Assembly: GCA_007449985.2 (NCBI GenBank)
Contig: VIIQ02000270.1
Coordinates: forward strand, 1 to 64,000
Source of the DNA: Desmodesmus armatus
Taxonomy: Eukaryota > Chlorophyta > Chlorophyceae > Sphaeropleales > Scenedesmaceae
Length of the DNA stretch: 64,000 nucleotides
Direction: 5' to 3'
Both the position numbers and the translations under genes were made by a program. Positions within the stretch are counted from its first letter, which is position 1. Each line of letters opens with the position of its first letter. A model generated the notes under the pieces. That model searched no databases, had not been told where the DNA came from, and saw nothing but the letters and a program-made list of their open reading frames with translations. This document shows positions 21,401-32,258 of the stretch, one piece after another.

Positions 21401-23367
21401 CAGCAAATCGACCTTGGTGCAAGACAAGCAAGACACCACCAGGCGACCAGTGACCTAGGACACTAGAAAGCCTGTGCCAGTTACGGCCACAACGCAGGCA
21501 TACAAAGGGCATAAAAGCAGCAGCGCTGAAACGGGCTGCTGACGACCACCCCAAACATGCTGCTGTGTGGTTTCAAAACCAAACTACTGTAGTGGTATTC
21601 CCAAGGACCTGTGGTCAGCAAGTCGCTCGAGTGCCCCAAGCAAGCACTAGGCGTAGCTGGGTGAGCAGAGCTCTGCAACCCACAACAGTAGCTGTTCGCC
21701 AGGTCACCACTTCAGCTGCTGTGCAACCACATATTGAAAACCGCCCCAGAAAACCATCCATGTGGCATCCATATGTCCGTGTTGTGGGATAGGGCGGGTG
21801 ATCCTGTGAGCTGTGTGGCAGACAGCTCGATCCAAGCCACAGCACTCTCATGCACTACTGCTGCTGCTGCTCCCTGACTGTCCACGCAGCTAGGCTGCTC
21901 CTTCTCGCCACCTGACATGGGAACCTTCAAAGATACCTTGCCACGGCATCACACCACACCAGATAGCCGCTGCATGTAGACGCTGCTGCCACGGGGCGTT
22001 ACCCTCGACAGGTACCCCGAGCATGCTGCCTTTGCCGCATGGACGGACTCTCCGGCTTGGGGAAGGGCCACATCGAATATGACTTGCTCTAATTAGCCAT
22101 CGGCTAGCTCCAGAGGCGAGGCTCAAGCGCAAAGCGCTGGCTGCTCCATCACTGCATCGCTGATGTTTCCAGGACCACCACGAGGAGGTTGCAAGTCCCT
22201 AGTCCCTGCTTGGTTTTTGATTTGGCAGTTGACTCAGGCAGCCGCTGAGCATGTCTCTCCGTCTGGAATTGATGCAACCAGAGGACATAAGAGTCAAGCA
22301 ACCCTGCTTGTAATATGTTGTTCCAAAGCCCTCACCTGTAACGTCTGCTTCACCTCCAGGTGATGTCAATCAGGCGCGTGCTTTCTGCACAAACATGGTG
22401 GAGAAAAACGATGGCTGCCGTGGCAACGAGAGGGTCTGGTGTTGTGCAGGTGTCACCAGCACCTCACAGCTCAAGATGCCATGCAACCTCCTCGGTCCAA
22501 CTGGCACAACTAGACTGTGCCCGGCCTCAGGAACCCCGATGCGCTATTGCTGTCCATTCACCCAGAACCCCGGTGAGTTTGAGGGGACAAAGGCGCTGAG
22601 GGATTCTATCTGTATGCGTTTGGACAGTGACTTTGGTTTGCTGTCCCATCCGATGGGAGTCCGGCATATCAGTGAATGGCTGGCATGAGCTTTTGATTTG
22701 AATTTGAGCCGCATAGCTACAGGTGCATCATGTATGTGTTGAACACATGAGTTACAACCATGAAGTGCATGTCATGACGACAGGCTTAAAACAGTGCGTT
22801 CCGACACGCACATATTGGTAAACGTGTTTATCATAATGGAATTGTTTCACCTGATACTTGTCTGATGTCGGTGCATCTCTGCCAGCTCCCTCCGGTCCAG
22901 GGGACCACTGATTGCTGCAGTGGTGTAGAAAGCTGCTGCTGTGAGAACTGTAAGACTCTGTAAATTGAGACCGAGACTGTTGGAGGGGCCACCACCCTCC
23001 CTAGTGCATGTAAAGCCAGCCTAAGTCCCTTGTCCCCTAGGAATTACCTGCAGGCACAGTAAAGCATTTTGGTAGCAACAGATGGTTGTATGTGTTAATG
23101 TATGTGTCAGGCAATAACTTGGCTGTGTCTGTTGCATGTCATGCACCATGCTTATGCAGGACCATTGACTGAGCCTGTGGCGACAACAACGTCACAACAG
23201 GCGCCCCGCTAGTGGGCGGCACTGCTGACGTCATCTGTCCCTGCAAGGCACCTTGCAACACACCAGATGGGGTTTGCCAAGGGGTTCGCATTACTGGCGC
23301 CAACCGTTGTTTTGATTGTGGGAGCTACCCATGTCCTCCCAGCCAAGTGTTTGCTACGTGTGTTTGA
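18492..23367 (+). CDS. secreted modular Cys-rich protein (spliced, unidentified family)
   Basis: Exons: 18492-18648, 19123-20049, 20261-20353, 20546-20703, 20976-21192, 22360-22572 and 23160-23367. Most junctions are phase 1, with phase 0 only at 20703/20976. The ATG at 18492 opens a signal peptide (MTYARKLDW, then hydrophobic FLVALLLW, then LGCLASPA), so the product should enter the secretory pathway. The 309-codon second exon is a mostly helical Cys-containing domain (ECQGYFNDTVCDELG, ECKRCATDMVEQC). Later exons are small Cys modules with PSG/Thr-rich linkers: GGNCAAVAGTYE, IGCGEVVFSKDW, ERVWCCAG with MRYCCPF, and ICPCKAPCNTPDGVC with CFDCGSYPCPP. The last exon needs one extra C at 23204-23207 to join its linker (TEPVATTTSQQAP) to the Cys module. 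An extra Cys-rich exon may exist near 21372-21440, and another at 22890-22950 (DCCSGVESCCCENC). An extracellular-matrix or cell-wall role is plausible but not shown. Confidence 0.7.
18770..19115 (+). repeat. 45-bp minisatellite, eight copies, in intron 1 of the Cys-rich gene
   Basis: Units begin gtgctcaccacatc at 18770, 18815, 18860, 18905, 18950, 18995, 19040 and 19085, exactly 45 bp apart, and differ by few bases. The unit is 15 codons long, so several frames stay open through the array on both strands. It ends a few bases before the acceptor at 19122. Confidence 0.9.
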
Positions 23368-26086
23368 GTTGCGTCACTTCTTTGAGTGGGTTTGTTGTAT
23401 AGGAGCCGTGTGTATTGACCGACCGTGTTGATTGCCATTTCAAATGTGCATTGACATCATCCACCCTTTCCGATTCATCAAGCTGACTGGTTGATTGTAC
23501 CTAGTTGCTGCATGCTTCCAACCTCGGAGTTTGCCCCGTACTTGTCTTTGGATTCAGACACTAGTCAGCCCCCATGCTTCTCCCCCCTTCGTGTTGATGC
23601 ATGTTTGAAAGGTCCGTTTGCAGATTTGGTGCAGCATTGGACTACACTGATAGATGCTCCAAGTCTCACGCATGCTTTGCGTTCAAATATATTGTACATT
23701 ACCACCCACACCATCACCCATGCAATACCAGATTTTGGTTGTGGTCATACTGTGCGTCGTGAACGCAACCCACACTTTCACCCTTTGTGAACCTCATATT
23801 CCACATACACTGCACTCTTGTTTTTGGAAGTAGAGACTCAGAAGTGGGAGTACCGAGAGATTGATGGTGTCCGTGTACGTGTGCCCCTACCTCGTGCCGA
23901 CCGTTTGTGCTAGCTACTAGCTACATAGTATGCCAACATAGCATGTTGGACAGGGTTGCCAGCATAGCATGTGGACATTCCGACTGGCTGAGTCAGCCTG
24001 CATTGTTTGATAATAGTGAGTGCTTTTCGACCCGTGAAAGTCGGGTGGGGCCAAAATCACCGCCGCACGTCAACACCTTCACTTCTGCTCCCACTGTATG
24101 AGTGGGTTTTGACTGTGGTGGCACCAAAAATGTCAGTTTTCAGGACGTGCTTGCTGGTGTGAATGTGTGACTCCCTGCATAGAAGCGACGGGTACGTACT
24201 GTGCTATAGCAGCAGCAATTGTCAGACCACCAGACCAGAGCAATCGGAGAGAGACAAGTGACTTTGTGGCTTTTCATGGCATGCTTGCTTGTCGGTTGTT
24301 GTTGTGTTGTTGATATTGTGCGGATCTTGTGCGGGTTGCTTGGACGGTTTGGATGTTACCACCACTGGGTCAATGCACCTGCCCTTGCTTGATAGACTGT
24401 TGGTTTCTGGGGTGCTGGCATGTTGGGGTGGTTGGCCGGAGGTTTTTTAGCAGTGTTTTGCGGTGCCAACCTGTCCCCGGGGGGGGGGGGGGGTAGCCCG
24501 GTAGCTCGTGAGTGACAGGATAAGCTGTAGCTTGGCGGTAGGACTTGATTGGTTCAGCACTGGGTGCTGTGCTAGAGTTAGGACATCAGGTGGCATGCAT
24601 GTTGTTGTCATGTTGTGTTTCAGTGTTGTGTGTTGCTAGGATTCCAAGTGTCAGGTGCTGATCGTGTGGCGTACAGTCGGCTGTGCAGTGTGATGTCGAT
24701 GGAGGCCTGCCCTTGTGGTTGACAGGATTACCCGATGCCTGCAGTTTGGTCTGTCTCTGCAACATAGTATTGTGCAAATTTGGGTTTGACAATGGTAACA
24801 TAATGCTGCTACATCCTGCAAGATGGCCAACAAGAAAGTGGCATGTGCATGCTGCATCTGTCTCGCCCTAATTCATGCCTCGGCACACAATTGCCGCACA
24901 TCACTGGTGTTCATGACGTTTGTAGCTCCGAGGACCGTTCCCCCCGCATAGTTTTGTGATCAGCAGCGAACGGCATTCTGGGGCCTAATGGGGGCTGGGA
25001 ATGCAAGAAGGTGGTGAAAGTTGTTGGTATGAACTGGGAATGTAAAAAGCAAAGGAATGTGAGCCGCTGCGACCAAGTTGGTCACCATACACAAGCACCC
25101 TGGCGTTAGTAGACTGCATTCATGGAGCCAGCCTGTCAACACCCAACAACTGCCAGTCAGCACAGACATTCATCACAAATACATTATGCCACGCAACATA
25201 TCCTGGCTCTCTCTCAACTGCCGACTGGTGACTCTCGACAGACAGCACCTTTCAGCAGCCGTGACCAGACTGCACCATGCCTGTCACACATCACTCCCAC
25301 CAAGTGCAGGTTGGTGGATGCCTTTGGCTGAAATGTGCCAGAACACGCGCTGCGCCTGCTACAACCGGACCTCATCACACATGCGGCAGCTGAAGCAACA
25401 TGCAACAGCACAAACCAGATGAAGGTGTACGGGATAGGGTCCCTGTCCTACCGGTAACAGACACACCAACAATGTCAAGCTAACTGTGACGCACTACTCT
25501 TTGGATGCATGTGGGTTATAATGTACTGTTGCCACTTGCAGCAGCAACACCCTAGTTTTGCCGCACAGACAAACCAGGTGCAGGCCGCAACAAATGCTTA
25601 TTCCAGCTCACACCACACCTCAAATAGCCATGCAGAGGCCCTCTGCCAGTGACTGGCTGAGCCAACCACCACAACCAACTCAACCGTGCAAGTTTCTTTC
25701 ACACGTGTGGTCCCCTCCGTACTTCATTCCGTGAGCAACACCATACTGACGAACCCCAAGTAATGGCTGTAGGGTATGCAGACCCTGGAACAACATCACA
25801 TCATGTTTCAAAAGTTGTAATTAGCATCCTGTTGCAATTTGGGCACCGTTCACACCCGCCCTGAGGTCTTATCTTGTTCTGCCAGCCCCATCCCAATGGA
25901 ATTCAAGCTGGATGCAGTGTGGAATCCACCCACAGACACACACAGAACCCATGACGCTATGATACTGTTCTGGAGTGTGTAGGGGAGCGCAAAGCATGCT
26001 TTTGGGCAGCTGATCTGTGTGTGCACATGATACACAGGCAGGCAACACAGAAATCACTTAAACCTGCAGGCTCTCACGCCTGACAA
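23368..26086. other. intergenic region, no supported gene
   Basis: A frame at 23515-23790 (plus) reads CCMLPTSEFAPYLSLD and continues to a stop, but has no recognisable motif. A poly-G run lies at 24480-24493. On the minus strand around 25870-25960 a short frame reads GWIPHCIQLEFHWDGAG, which could be a separate exon of the neighbouring minus-strand gene, but I could not define its splice sites. Confidence 0.4.
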
Positions 26087-27096
26087 CTACATCACAGCTA
26101 CCAGCCTGGCCATTGACATGTCAACAGTGTAACCATCACGCAACATCAGCCTGGATGACAACAGGTCAAAAAGCATGCTCTCACCTTCGCTGCCTTTCCT
26201 GGATGTGGAGAGGGCAGCCTTTGCGCCATCAGCTACCATAGCCCTCAGGTTGTCTGTGTTGGCCAACAGCTTTACCACTGACTGGTTATTGTCTCTCAAA
26301 TCAGATCTGACAGTCTCCAGTTGCTGCTGAAGGCATGCTATGCTGACAGTGGAGTTGCGGCTTTCTTGCTCCAGCTTGTTGAGAACGTAGGCGACCACAT
26401 CTTTTGCCAGGCGCGACAGCGCGTCATCTCCGGGTTGGTTCAGGTTGCACTCCACCTGTTGCAGCCTGCCTGCAACATCTGCTATGTTTGCTTGCAAAGC
26501 ACTGTGCAAAGCTGTCAGTGACTGCTTCAGTTCAGTGACAGGCATTATGTTGGATACCTGATCTGGCAGGAGGCCTAGCCTGGCCATTACTTCGCTATGA
26601 GTCGCCCTCAAAGGTTCGAACAGACTGCTAAGCAAATTGTCCTTGGCCTTTTGCAGTTCTTCATGTGAAGCGCCAATGTGCTTGTCCAGCACAGCCGTGA
26701 TTTGCGCAGTGATTGTGTGTGCATCAAGATGTGAGGCTGCACTGTGCACTGCAGAGATCAGCCCAGCTAGCTGGCAAAATTTTTTGTCTGCCACATCATT
26801 CCCTGCATGGACCAACCCTTGGTTGATTGACTCCTTCAACCAACCCTCCAATCCTGACAGAGCTCTTTCTGGCTTGCGTCCATGCCTTGCAGGATTGAAA
26901 CAATCGTGTCAGTGTCTATAGCATGTTGTTGAGCCTGACTGGTGATAAGGGTATCAGTCATCCGACAGTAAGTCACCATCATGTCTTCACATGCTCCCAG
27001 TACTGCAGGGCTTTTGGCATACCTGGTCATGAAATCAACCACTGCAGAGTGGGTGAGCGTGACAGCTTTGTTGGGCTCAATCCTGATCGACATCAT
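26087..27096 (-). CDS. coiled-coil protein with C-terminal KGxxGE motif
   Basis: Two overlapping minus-strand frames (27096-26836 and 26851-26087) join into one protein of about 335 residues if a single missing base is allowed near 26858-26863, where SILQGMDASQKEL changes frame into SGLEGWLKESINQ. The start is the ATG at 27096 (MMSIRIEPNKAV). The middle is long and helical with heptad-like stretches (ELKQSLTALHSALQ, VAGRLQQVECNL, LQQQLETVRSDLRD). The end reads RKGSEGESMLFDLLSSRL and DGYTVD. K-G-x-x-G-E followed by a helix is how several PD-(D/E)XK nuclease-like domains begin, including coiled-coil-linked ones in giant viruses, but the catalytic part is not present before the stop at 26087. 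The end may be spliced or truncated. Function is not assigned. Confidence 0.5.
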
Positions 27097-27194
27097 GCCT
27101 ACAATATACCTGGAACCCTGTTGGCCCCTGTTGACTGCATGTACATTGTTCACCTACAAATCATGCCTACAATATGATGTGCCTGTCCATGCAG

Positions 27195-27913
27195 GCTATG
27201 CTCTTCGCGCAGCAGCGGCAGCAGCGGCGGCAGGTGACAGCGACAGCCTGTCACCCGCTGAAGCTGCAGCAGAAGCAATGCAGCAGGCGATGCGCACAGC
27301 AGCAGCACCAACACCAGCAGCAGCAGCAGCAGCAGCAGCACCGGCGGCAGCACCAGGTCGCGCGGTTGGCACACAGGAGTGGGTAGATGAATGGGCGCCG
27401 CAGACTAGTCAGCAGCGGCAGCGGCGGCGACGGCAGCAGGGGCGGTCTGCCCCGAGAGGAAGGGGCCGGGGCAGCAGCAACAGCAGGCAGCACCATAATG
27501 ATGGTGTGGATGCCGTTGGTAGGACCGCCAGCAGTGCAACTGCTGCTGCAGCAGACCCAGCGGCAGCAGCAGACAATGATGATTCGACACCAGCAGCGGC
27601 AGCAGCAGCGGCAGATATGGAAGCTGCAGCGCGCACGACGGCAGGTGTGTATGCAGGGCTAGCCCCGTTGCCAGCGGGACTAGCAGCCGCCGTCTGGAGT
27701 GATGTGGCGGCCTCGTCACTCCCTGAGGGAGAGGACTCTTGCTGCATTTGCATAGAGGAGTTTTCAGAGGATCTTGAGGGGGGTGGGGTGCGGCTTGTGA
27801 CGCAGCTGCGCTGCCGGCACACATACTGTGTGCTGTGCCTGCGGCAGCTGGCATCGAACAGAGCTGCGCGCCAGAAGACCTTGCAGTGCCCACAGTGTAG
27901 GTCAGAGGTGTAG
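27195..27913 (+). CDS. C3HC4 RING-finger protein, probable E3 ubiquitin ligase (5' end uncertain)
   Basis: The frame ends in a C3HC4 RING: CCICIEEF, then LRCRHTYCVLC, then LQCPQCRSEV and a TAG stop at 27911-27913. Spacing (C-x2-C, C-x-H-x2-C-x2-C, C-x2-C) fits RING domains that recruit E2 ubiquitin-conjugating enzymes. Before it lie Ala-rich and Arg/Gly-rich low-complexity segments (RQRRRRQQGRSAPRGRGRG). The frame is open back to an ATG at 26981, but that part is antisense to the coiled-coil gene, and a CAG acceptor sits at 27192-27194, so I place the first supported exon base at 27195 with an upstream exon not located. The alternative is an unspliced 310-residue protein from 26981. Confidence 0.75.
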
Positions 27914-29870
27914 AACAGCCTGTTGACTGCATACGCACAGTGTTGAGAGACGCATACATAGTGCAGTGTGTCGATAGAGAGACTGTGGGGGTGGGGGGGG
28001 GGTGGGGGGCGGAGGACAGGGCATGTATGTGTGAAGTGCACAACGGTAGGGGGTGCATGTGTGCATTGTACGGTCCAGGCATATGTTTACAAGACTGTGC
28101 GGTACAGGTGTTGAGTGTGTGGTACAGGTGTTGACTGTGCGGCACAGGTGTTGACTGTGCGGTACAGGCGTTGACTGTGCGGTACAGGCGTTGACTGTGC
28201 GGTACAGGTGTTGAGGGACTGTATAGTCCCAGCTTTGACAGTAGACAGCAGGGGCGAGTCAAGGGCTCATGATGTGGCCTGAGTAAAGCTGTGGTCCTTG
28301 TTTTGTTCTGCACTGAGTTGATTCTTTTCTGCTGTTGCCTTCCCTCTGGTTAACCCTCCCATCTCATACATCAGTGAATGGCAAAGTTCTTCTTCAGCTT
28401 TCTAATAGCCACAGCTGTGATGTTGGTTGATCTTAGGGGTGTTTGAACTTCACACGGCCTCCGAGCTCGGAGGCCGTCCACAATGCAGGGCAGAGGTGTG
28501 ATTGCACTGGGTACGCCGCTCAGCAGCTTCCAGCTGGACTCCACAGTGTGACACAGCTGCACCCATGGGTGTCTGGCCAGACAGGAGTGTGACTGGCTGT
28601 TGTGCGGGTTTTAGCAGTGCCAGCACTCATGGGCATGTTTGAGAATGTATTGGGTGGTATGTGATGTTGAATTGTTGCGGAGGGTGTGTGATGCCGTCAC
28701 CGTTTTTGGTTGGGAGGGAAAGTGCTCTCATTATTATTGTGTCCCTCAAACTTTGACGCTGCAGAGGGTCTGTGATGTTGAACATTTGGAAGTTCTGTAG
28801 ATTGTTAGGCTGAGGAAGGTGCTTTGGTATGAAAGTGTAAAGGAATGGTGTGGGCGGTGCAGGGCAAAGAGTAATTCATCATCATGGTGGCATGTTTTTG
28901 GACCCCAATTCTGAGGGCCGCCACTAGCAGGGGGGTGAAGGTGCCGCAATTTATGTTGTAAGTTGTGGCAACTTGGTGGGCTGGAGAGCCATTTGACAAC
29001 ATGTGTTTGATGTGCGCATGCTGTAATTCATTTGAAAAAGAAAGGTGCTGCTTGAGCAGTTTGCTGGTGAGGTGGCCAGTGCAGAGCTGACATGCCGAGA
29101 GCTCCAAACCCTCCCTTTGCACTACTTGCCCCTCTCAACTTGCCAGCACACTATCACAACGCCCCCCCCTTCCGCAAGTCTGGCTGCTGCAACCACCAAA
29201 CAGGGCCTTGGTGCCATGACCTCCTGCTGCTGCTCCACCCCTCCCCCCCGCTGTAGAGAATTGGAGCACTGAACAGCGCTGCACATCTGCAGTACTTCTG
29301 TACTTTTGTGCATGTAGGCCCACATACACGGTTGCCTGCTCAGGTTGGTGGTTGAACATGCACAACTTTTGCACTCAACTCGCATCAGTAGCTGCACAAC
29401 GCACAGACATGTGGCACATGAGTGCACACAACAAAGCAAGCGAGTAGTACACAGCAGCACTGGTGCCACAATTGGCAGCAATGCGTGTCATCAATCAGCA
29501 CCGCCCATGCTGCCATCAGCCCTTCTGCCACAATGCACCACCAACCTCACTGGAGCTTATATGCTGCCTCTCAGCCAAAGCACCTGCATGTCACCAAGCT
29601 GTTAGCCGATACCACCAAAACACCTCGGCCTGTCAATCAATCATCAACTCAACCCGAAGCAATCCAATCCACACACACATTCAACCCACAGTGTAGCTCC
29701 GAACACCAATGTTGAACGAACTTGTCAAGGCCTGCTAGTGGCAACAGGCCATAGCCCATACAACCTGCAGGACAACCTGCATGTGCATGGCTGACTGTGC
29801 ACATGCATGTCCAACTACCATGCTTGCTCATTCATGCCGCATGCTGCATTTCGGAAAGCCGCTTTCCCCC
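27914..29870. other. intergenic region with a minisatellite
   Basis: Contains the 20-bp array listed separately, a short inverted stretch around 28451-28475 (cacacggcctccgagctcgg/aggccg), and otherwise no supported gene. Confidence 0.4.
28101..28215 (+). repeat. 20-bp minisatellite, about six copies
   Basis: The unit ggtacaggtgttgactgtgc repeats exactly every 20 bp from 28101, with T/C changes at a few positions and a diverged last copy. It lies about 190 bp downstream of the RING stop codon. Confidence 0.9.
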
Positions 29871-30390
29871 CTACCACATGCGCCCAGCCCAAAAATGCCC
29901 CACCAGAGCAAGGGAGCTGCTGGTCTGCCCCTTCTCCCTACAACATACGAGGTGTAATGACAACTTGAGGATTTTATCGTTCACCAGCCTGGCTTGGTGC
30001 TCATCATTCAGCCGTGTGCTCAGGGATGGGTTTGCAGCTCCAATCACAACTGCAGCTGCACCGCGGCTGTCAAGCAAGCCTGGACTCATGTAAAATGGTG
30101 GACACCTCGGACAGCGACTCTGCAGCACCTCCTCCAGCACGACCCTTCAGTACTGCTGCTGCTGTCCTCCTGTGCGCCATGGTGTGCGTATCTGCATCAT
30201 GGCGAATGATGATGACTGGGTTGCTGCTGCTGCTAGGCGGGCGATGCGCACGTCCAAAAGACTGCACAAACTCCACCTGCTGACCCTGGCGCCGGCGCCC
30301 GTCTGCTACTGCAGCAGCTGGCTGACCCTGCTGCCTCTGTGAGCGCCCGCTGCTTGGCTGCAACCTGCGGCACCAGGCAAAACAATTGGG
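29871..30390 (-). pseudogene. degenerate coding remnant, unidentified
   Basis: Two minus-strand frames appear to continue one another across a frame break near 30070: GQQVEFVQSFGRAHR, NPVIIIRHDADTHTMAHRR and ESLSEVSTILHESR in one, then DSRGAAAVVIGAANPSL and STRLNDEHQARLVNDKIL in the other. Composition differs from the low-complexity surroundings and looks like real protein. No family was recognised and no start or splice structure could be fixed. Confidence 0.3.
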
Positions 30391-31005
30391 CCTGACAAAT
30401 GCAGATCTGCCCATATGCCGCGTGTGTGCTGTCAACAACTCTGCAGGGTATGGCCCAACTTCTGCAGGTTCCAACAACGTCAAACACGGTCAAACAATGC
30501 TGCAGGGTTTCAGGGTGGCCGTTGCAAGGTAATTGCAGGTGAGGCTGTGATTTCAGCATGCCGTACATGCACCAACCGTTTTGCACGACTCCGTGTCGAG
30601 CGTATTATAACGCGTACAAACGTTCTGGCTCTAGGGCCCTAGGGGTCCACCACAAATCTAAGGCCGGGGGGGGGGGGGGCGCACGGCGTATTGTTCGCAC
30701 GGGGGGGGGGGGGGGGGTCGATCGAGAAACGAGCCTAAATCGTCAAGGGGGGGAGGGGTTCAAAGGCCTGTCCCTAGGGGGGAACAGCAGTACCTAACAA
30801 CTGCCTAAAACCGACACGGGGAGAGGGGCCTGTGCTGTGAAGCTCAAGAGCTCATGCCAGCCATGCGCACCATGCACCAGGCGAAACACTGGGCCTAACA
30901 AATGCAGATCTGCCCATGTGGCACGCGTGTGCTGCAGAAATTCAGGAAGCTGCAAGGTACCTACAGGTGGGGCTCTGATTTCAGCGTGTACCAACAGATC
31001 AAGCT
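30364..31005. repeat. imperfect direct duplication (30364-30585 and 30875-31005)
   Basis: Both halves contain caaatgcagatctgcccat, a GTGTGCTG block and a final gctgtgatttcagc / gctctgatttcagc segment in the same order. Poly-G runs (30667-30679, 30702-30717) lie between them. The second half lies just downstream of the first ankyrin gene. Confidence 0.6.
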
Positions 31006-31067
31006 TGGAGCAGGCAGAGGATTCTACAGCCTGTGCAAAGAGGTATGAAACACGCACGTGCGGAAGC

Positions 31068-31072
31068 TTACA
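31068..31072 (-). terminator. TGTAA polyadenylation signal (ankyrin gene 1)
   Basis: TGTAA on the minus strand about 50 bases after the stop of the ankyrin gene at 31122. Confidence 0.45.
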
Positions 31073-31121
31073 ATGCACATGGCTGGTGTAAGCTTGCATG
31101 GCGCACAAGATGTGCGCAAGT

Positions 31122-32258
31122 TCACCTGTTGATGTAGCTGTCAGGGTAACCAACTTGGTCTACCGGGTAGAAGCTGATCAGGTCTCCAGCAGTTGACTCT
31201 GAGTCTTCTTTCGCAGTTGACTCATCCACTGACTGCTGCTGGGCAAGCATAACATCACCTGTCTGGCCCTCTCTGCTGGCTGATACACCGCCCGGAGCAG
31301 CAGCCAGCATGCGTGCGTTTGCGGCCTCTGATTGCTGCTGTGCAAACTCCCACTGCTGCTGCTTGAGCTGCTCCCGCTGCTGCTTGAGCTGCTGCCGCTT
31401 CTGCTTGAGCTGCTGCCGCTTCTGCCGGATCTCCTCCTGCTGCTGTTCAATCTCGCGCTCGCGAGCTGCAAGCTGCTGCTGCCGCTCACTCATCTCCCTG
31501 TCCCGCTGCAGCAGCCCCTGTGTCTGTTGATCCAGCTGCTGCTGCCAAGCCCCCAGCCGATCCTCGCGCGCCCCCAGCTCCTCATGCCTAGCTACCACAC
31601 GTGTGAGAGCCAACACAGCAACTGACACGGCGTAGAAGTTGCCTTGCTGGGACTGAGTGTGCAGCACCCGCAGCAGCAGTTGCTCTGCTAGCAGGGCTGC
31701 TGCCGGGTCAACAGCAAGTGCTGCTGTGTACAGCCGTGTGAAAACCTGCAGGACCAACAGTTGCTGTGCCGGTGATGGTGCTGCGTCTAAGCCCTCTGTG
31801 GCTGCGAGGGCAGCCCTGACCAATGCAGCTGCTGTGAGCTCTCCACTGCGTGGGTGGGTGAGGAAGCTCTTTATAACATCCACCAGTAGATACTCTGCTG
31901 CGACCCGCAGCGCTGTCTCGCCCCTTTCGTTCTTGAGGGTGAGGTCTGCGCCGCGATTGAGCAGCAGCGCGACAACCCCTGCATAGTCTGCGCCCCTGTT
32001 GGAAGGGGCCGCATCGATCGCTGCGAGCAAAGGGGTCAGGCCCCAGTCGTTGCGGGCGTTGAGGTCTGCGCCCAGCTCAGGTGCTGTGACTGCTTCCAGC
32101 ACGGCGATACTGCCACTGACTGCTGCGGCATGCACAGGGGTGTTGCCGCCGCTGCAGACAGCATTCACGTCTGCCCCCTGGTGCAGGAGGTCCTGCACAC
32201 GCTGCAGGGCGCGCTGCTGGCAGGCGGTGTAGAGTGGGGTGTCCTGGTTGCGCTGCAT
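31122..32258 (-). CDS. ankyrin-repeat/coiled-coil protein 1
   Basis: A 378-residue protein starting at the ATG at 32258, which is preceded by a CACCCAGC-type leader also seen before the two complete paralogues. Residues about 5-142 are ankyrin repeats (DTPLYTACQQRALQRVQDLL, GADVNAVCSGGNTPVHAAA, GADLNARNDWGLTPLLAAI, GADLTLKNERGETALRVAAE). A helical region with LYTAALAVDPAAA and FYAVSVAVLAL follows, then a long Gln/Lys/Arg-rich coiled coil (EIRQKRQQLKQKRQQLKQ) ending WEFAQQQSEAAN. The C-terminal tail (ISFYPVDQVGYPDSYINR) differs from the paralogues, which end in Ser-Pro/Lys-Arg. Ankyrin repeats bind proteins and the coiled coil suggests oligomerisation; partners are unknown. Shorter and more diverged than the 49-64 kb copies. 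Confidence 0.85.
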   Translation of the reverse strand: MQRNQDTPLYTACQQRALQRVQDLLHQGADVNAVCSGGNTPVHAAAVSGSIAVLEAVTAPELGADLNARNDWGLTPLLAAIDAAPSNRGADYAGVVALLLNRGADLTLKNERGETALRVAAEYLLVDVIKSFLTHPRSGELTAAALVRAALAATEGLDAAPSPAQQLLVLQVFTRLYTAALAVDPAAALLAEQLLLRVLHTQSQQGNFYAVSVAVLALTRVVARHEELGAREDRLGAWQQQLDQQTQGLLQRDREMSERQQQLAAREREIEQQQEEIRQKRQQLKQKRQQLKQQREQLKQQQWEFAQQQSEAANARMLAAAPGGVSASREGQTGDVMLAQQQSVDESTAKEDSESTAGDLISFYPVDQVGYPDSYINR

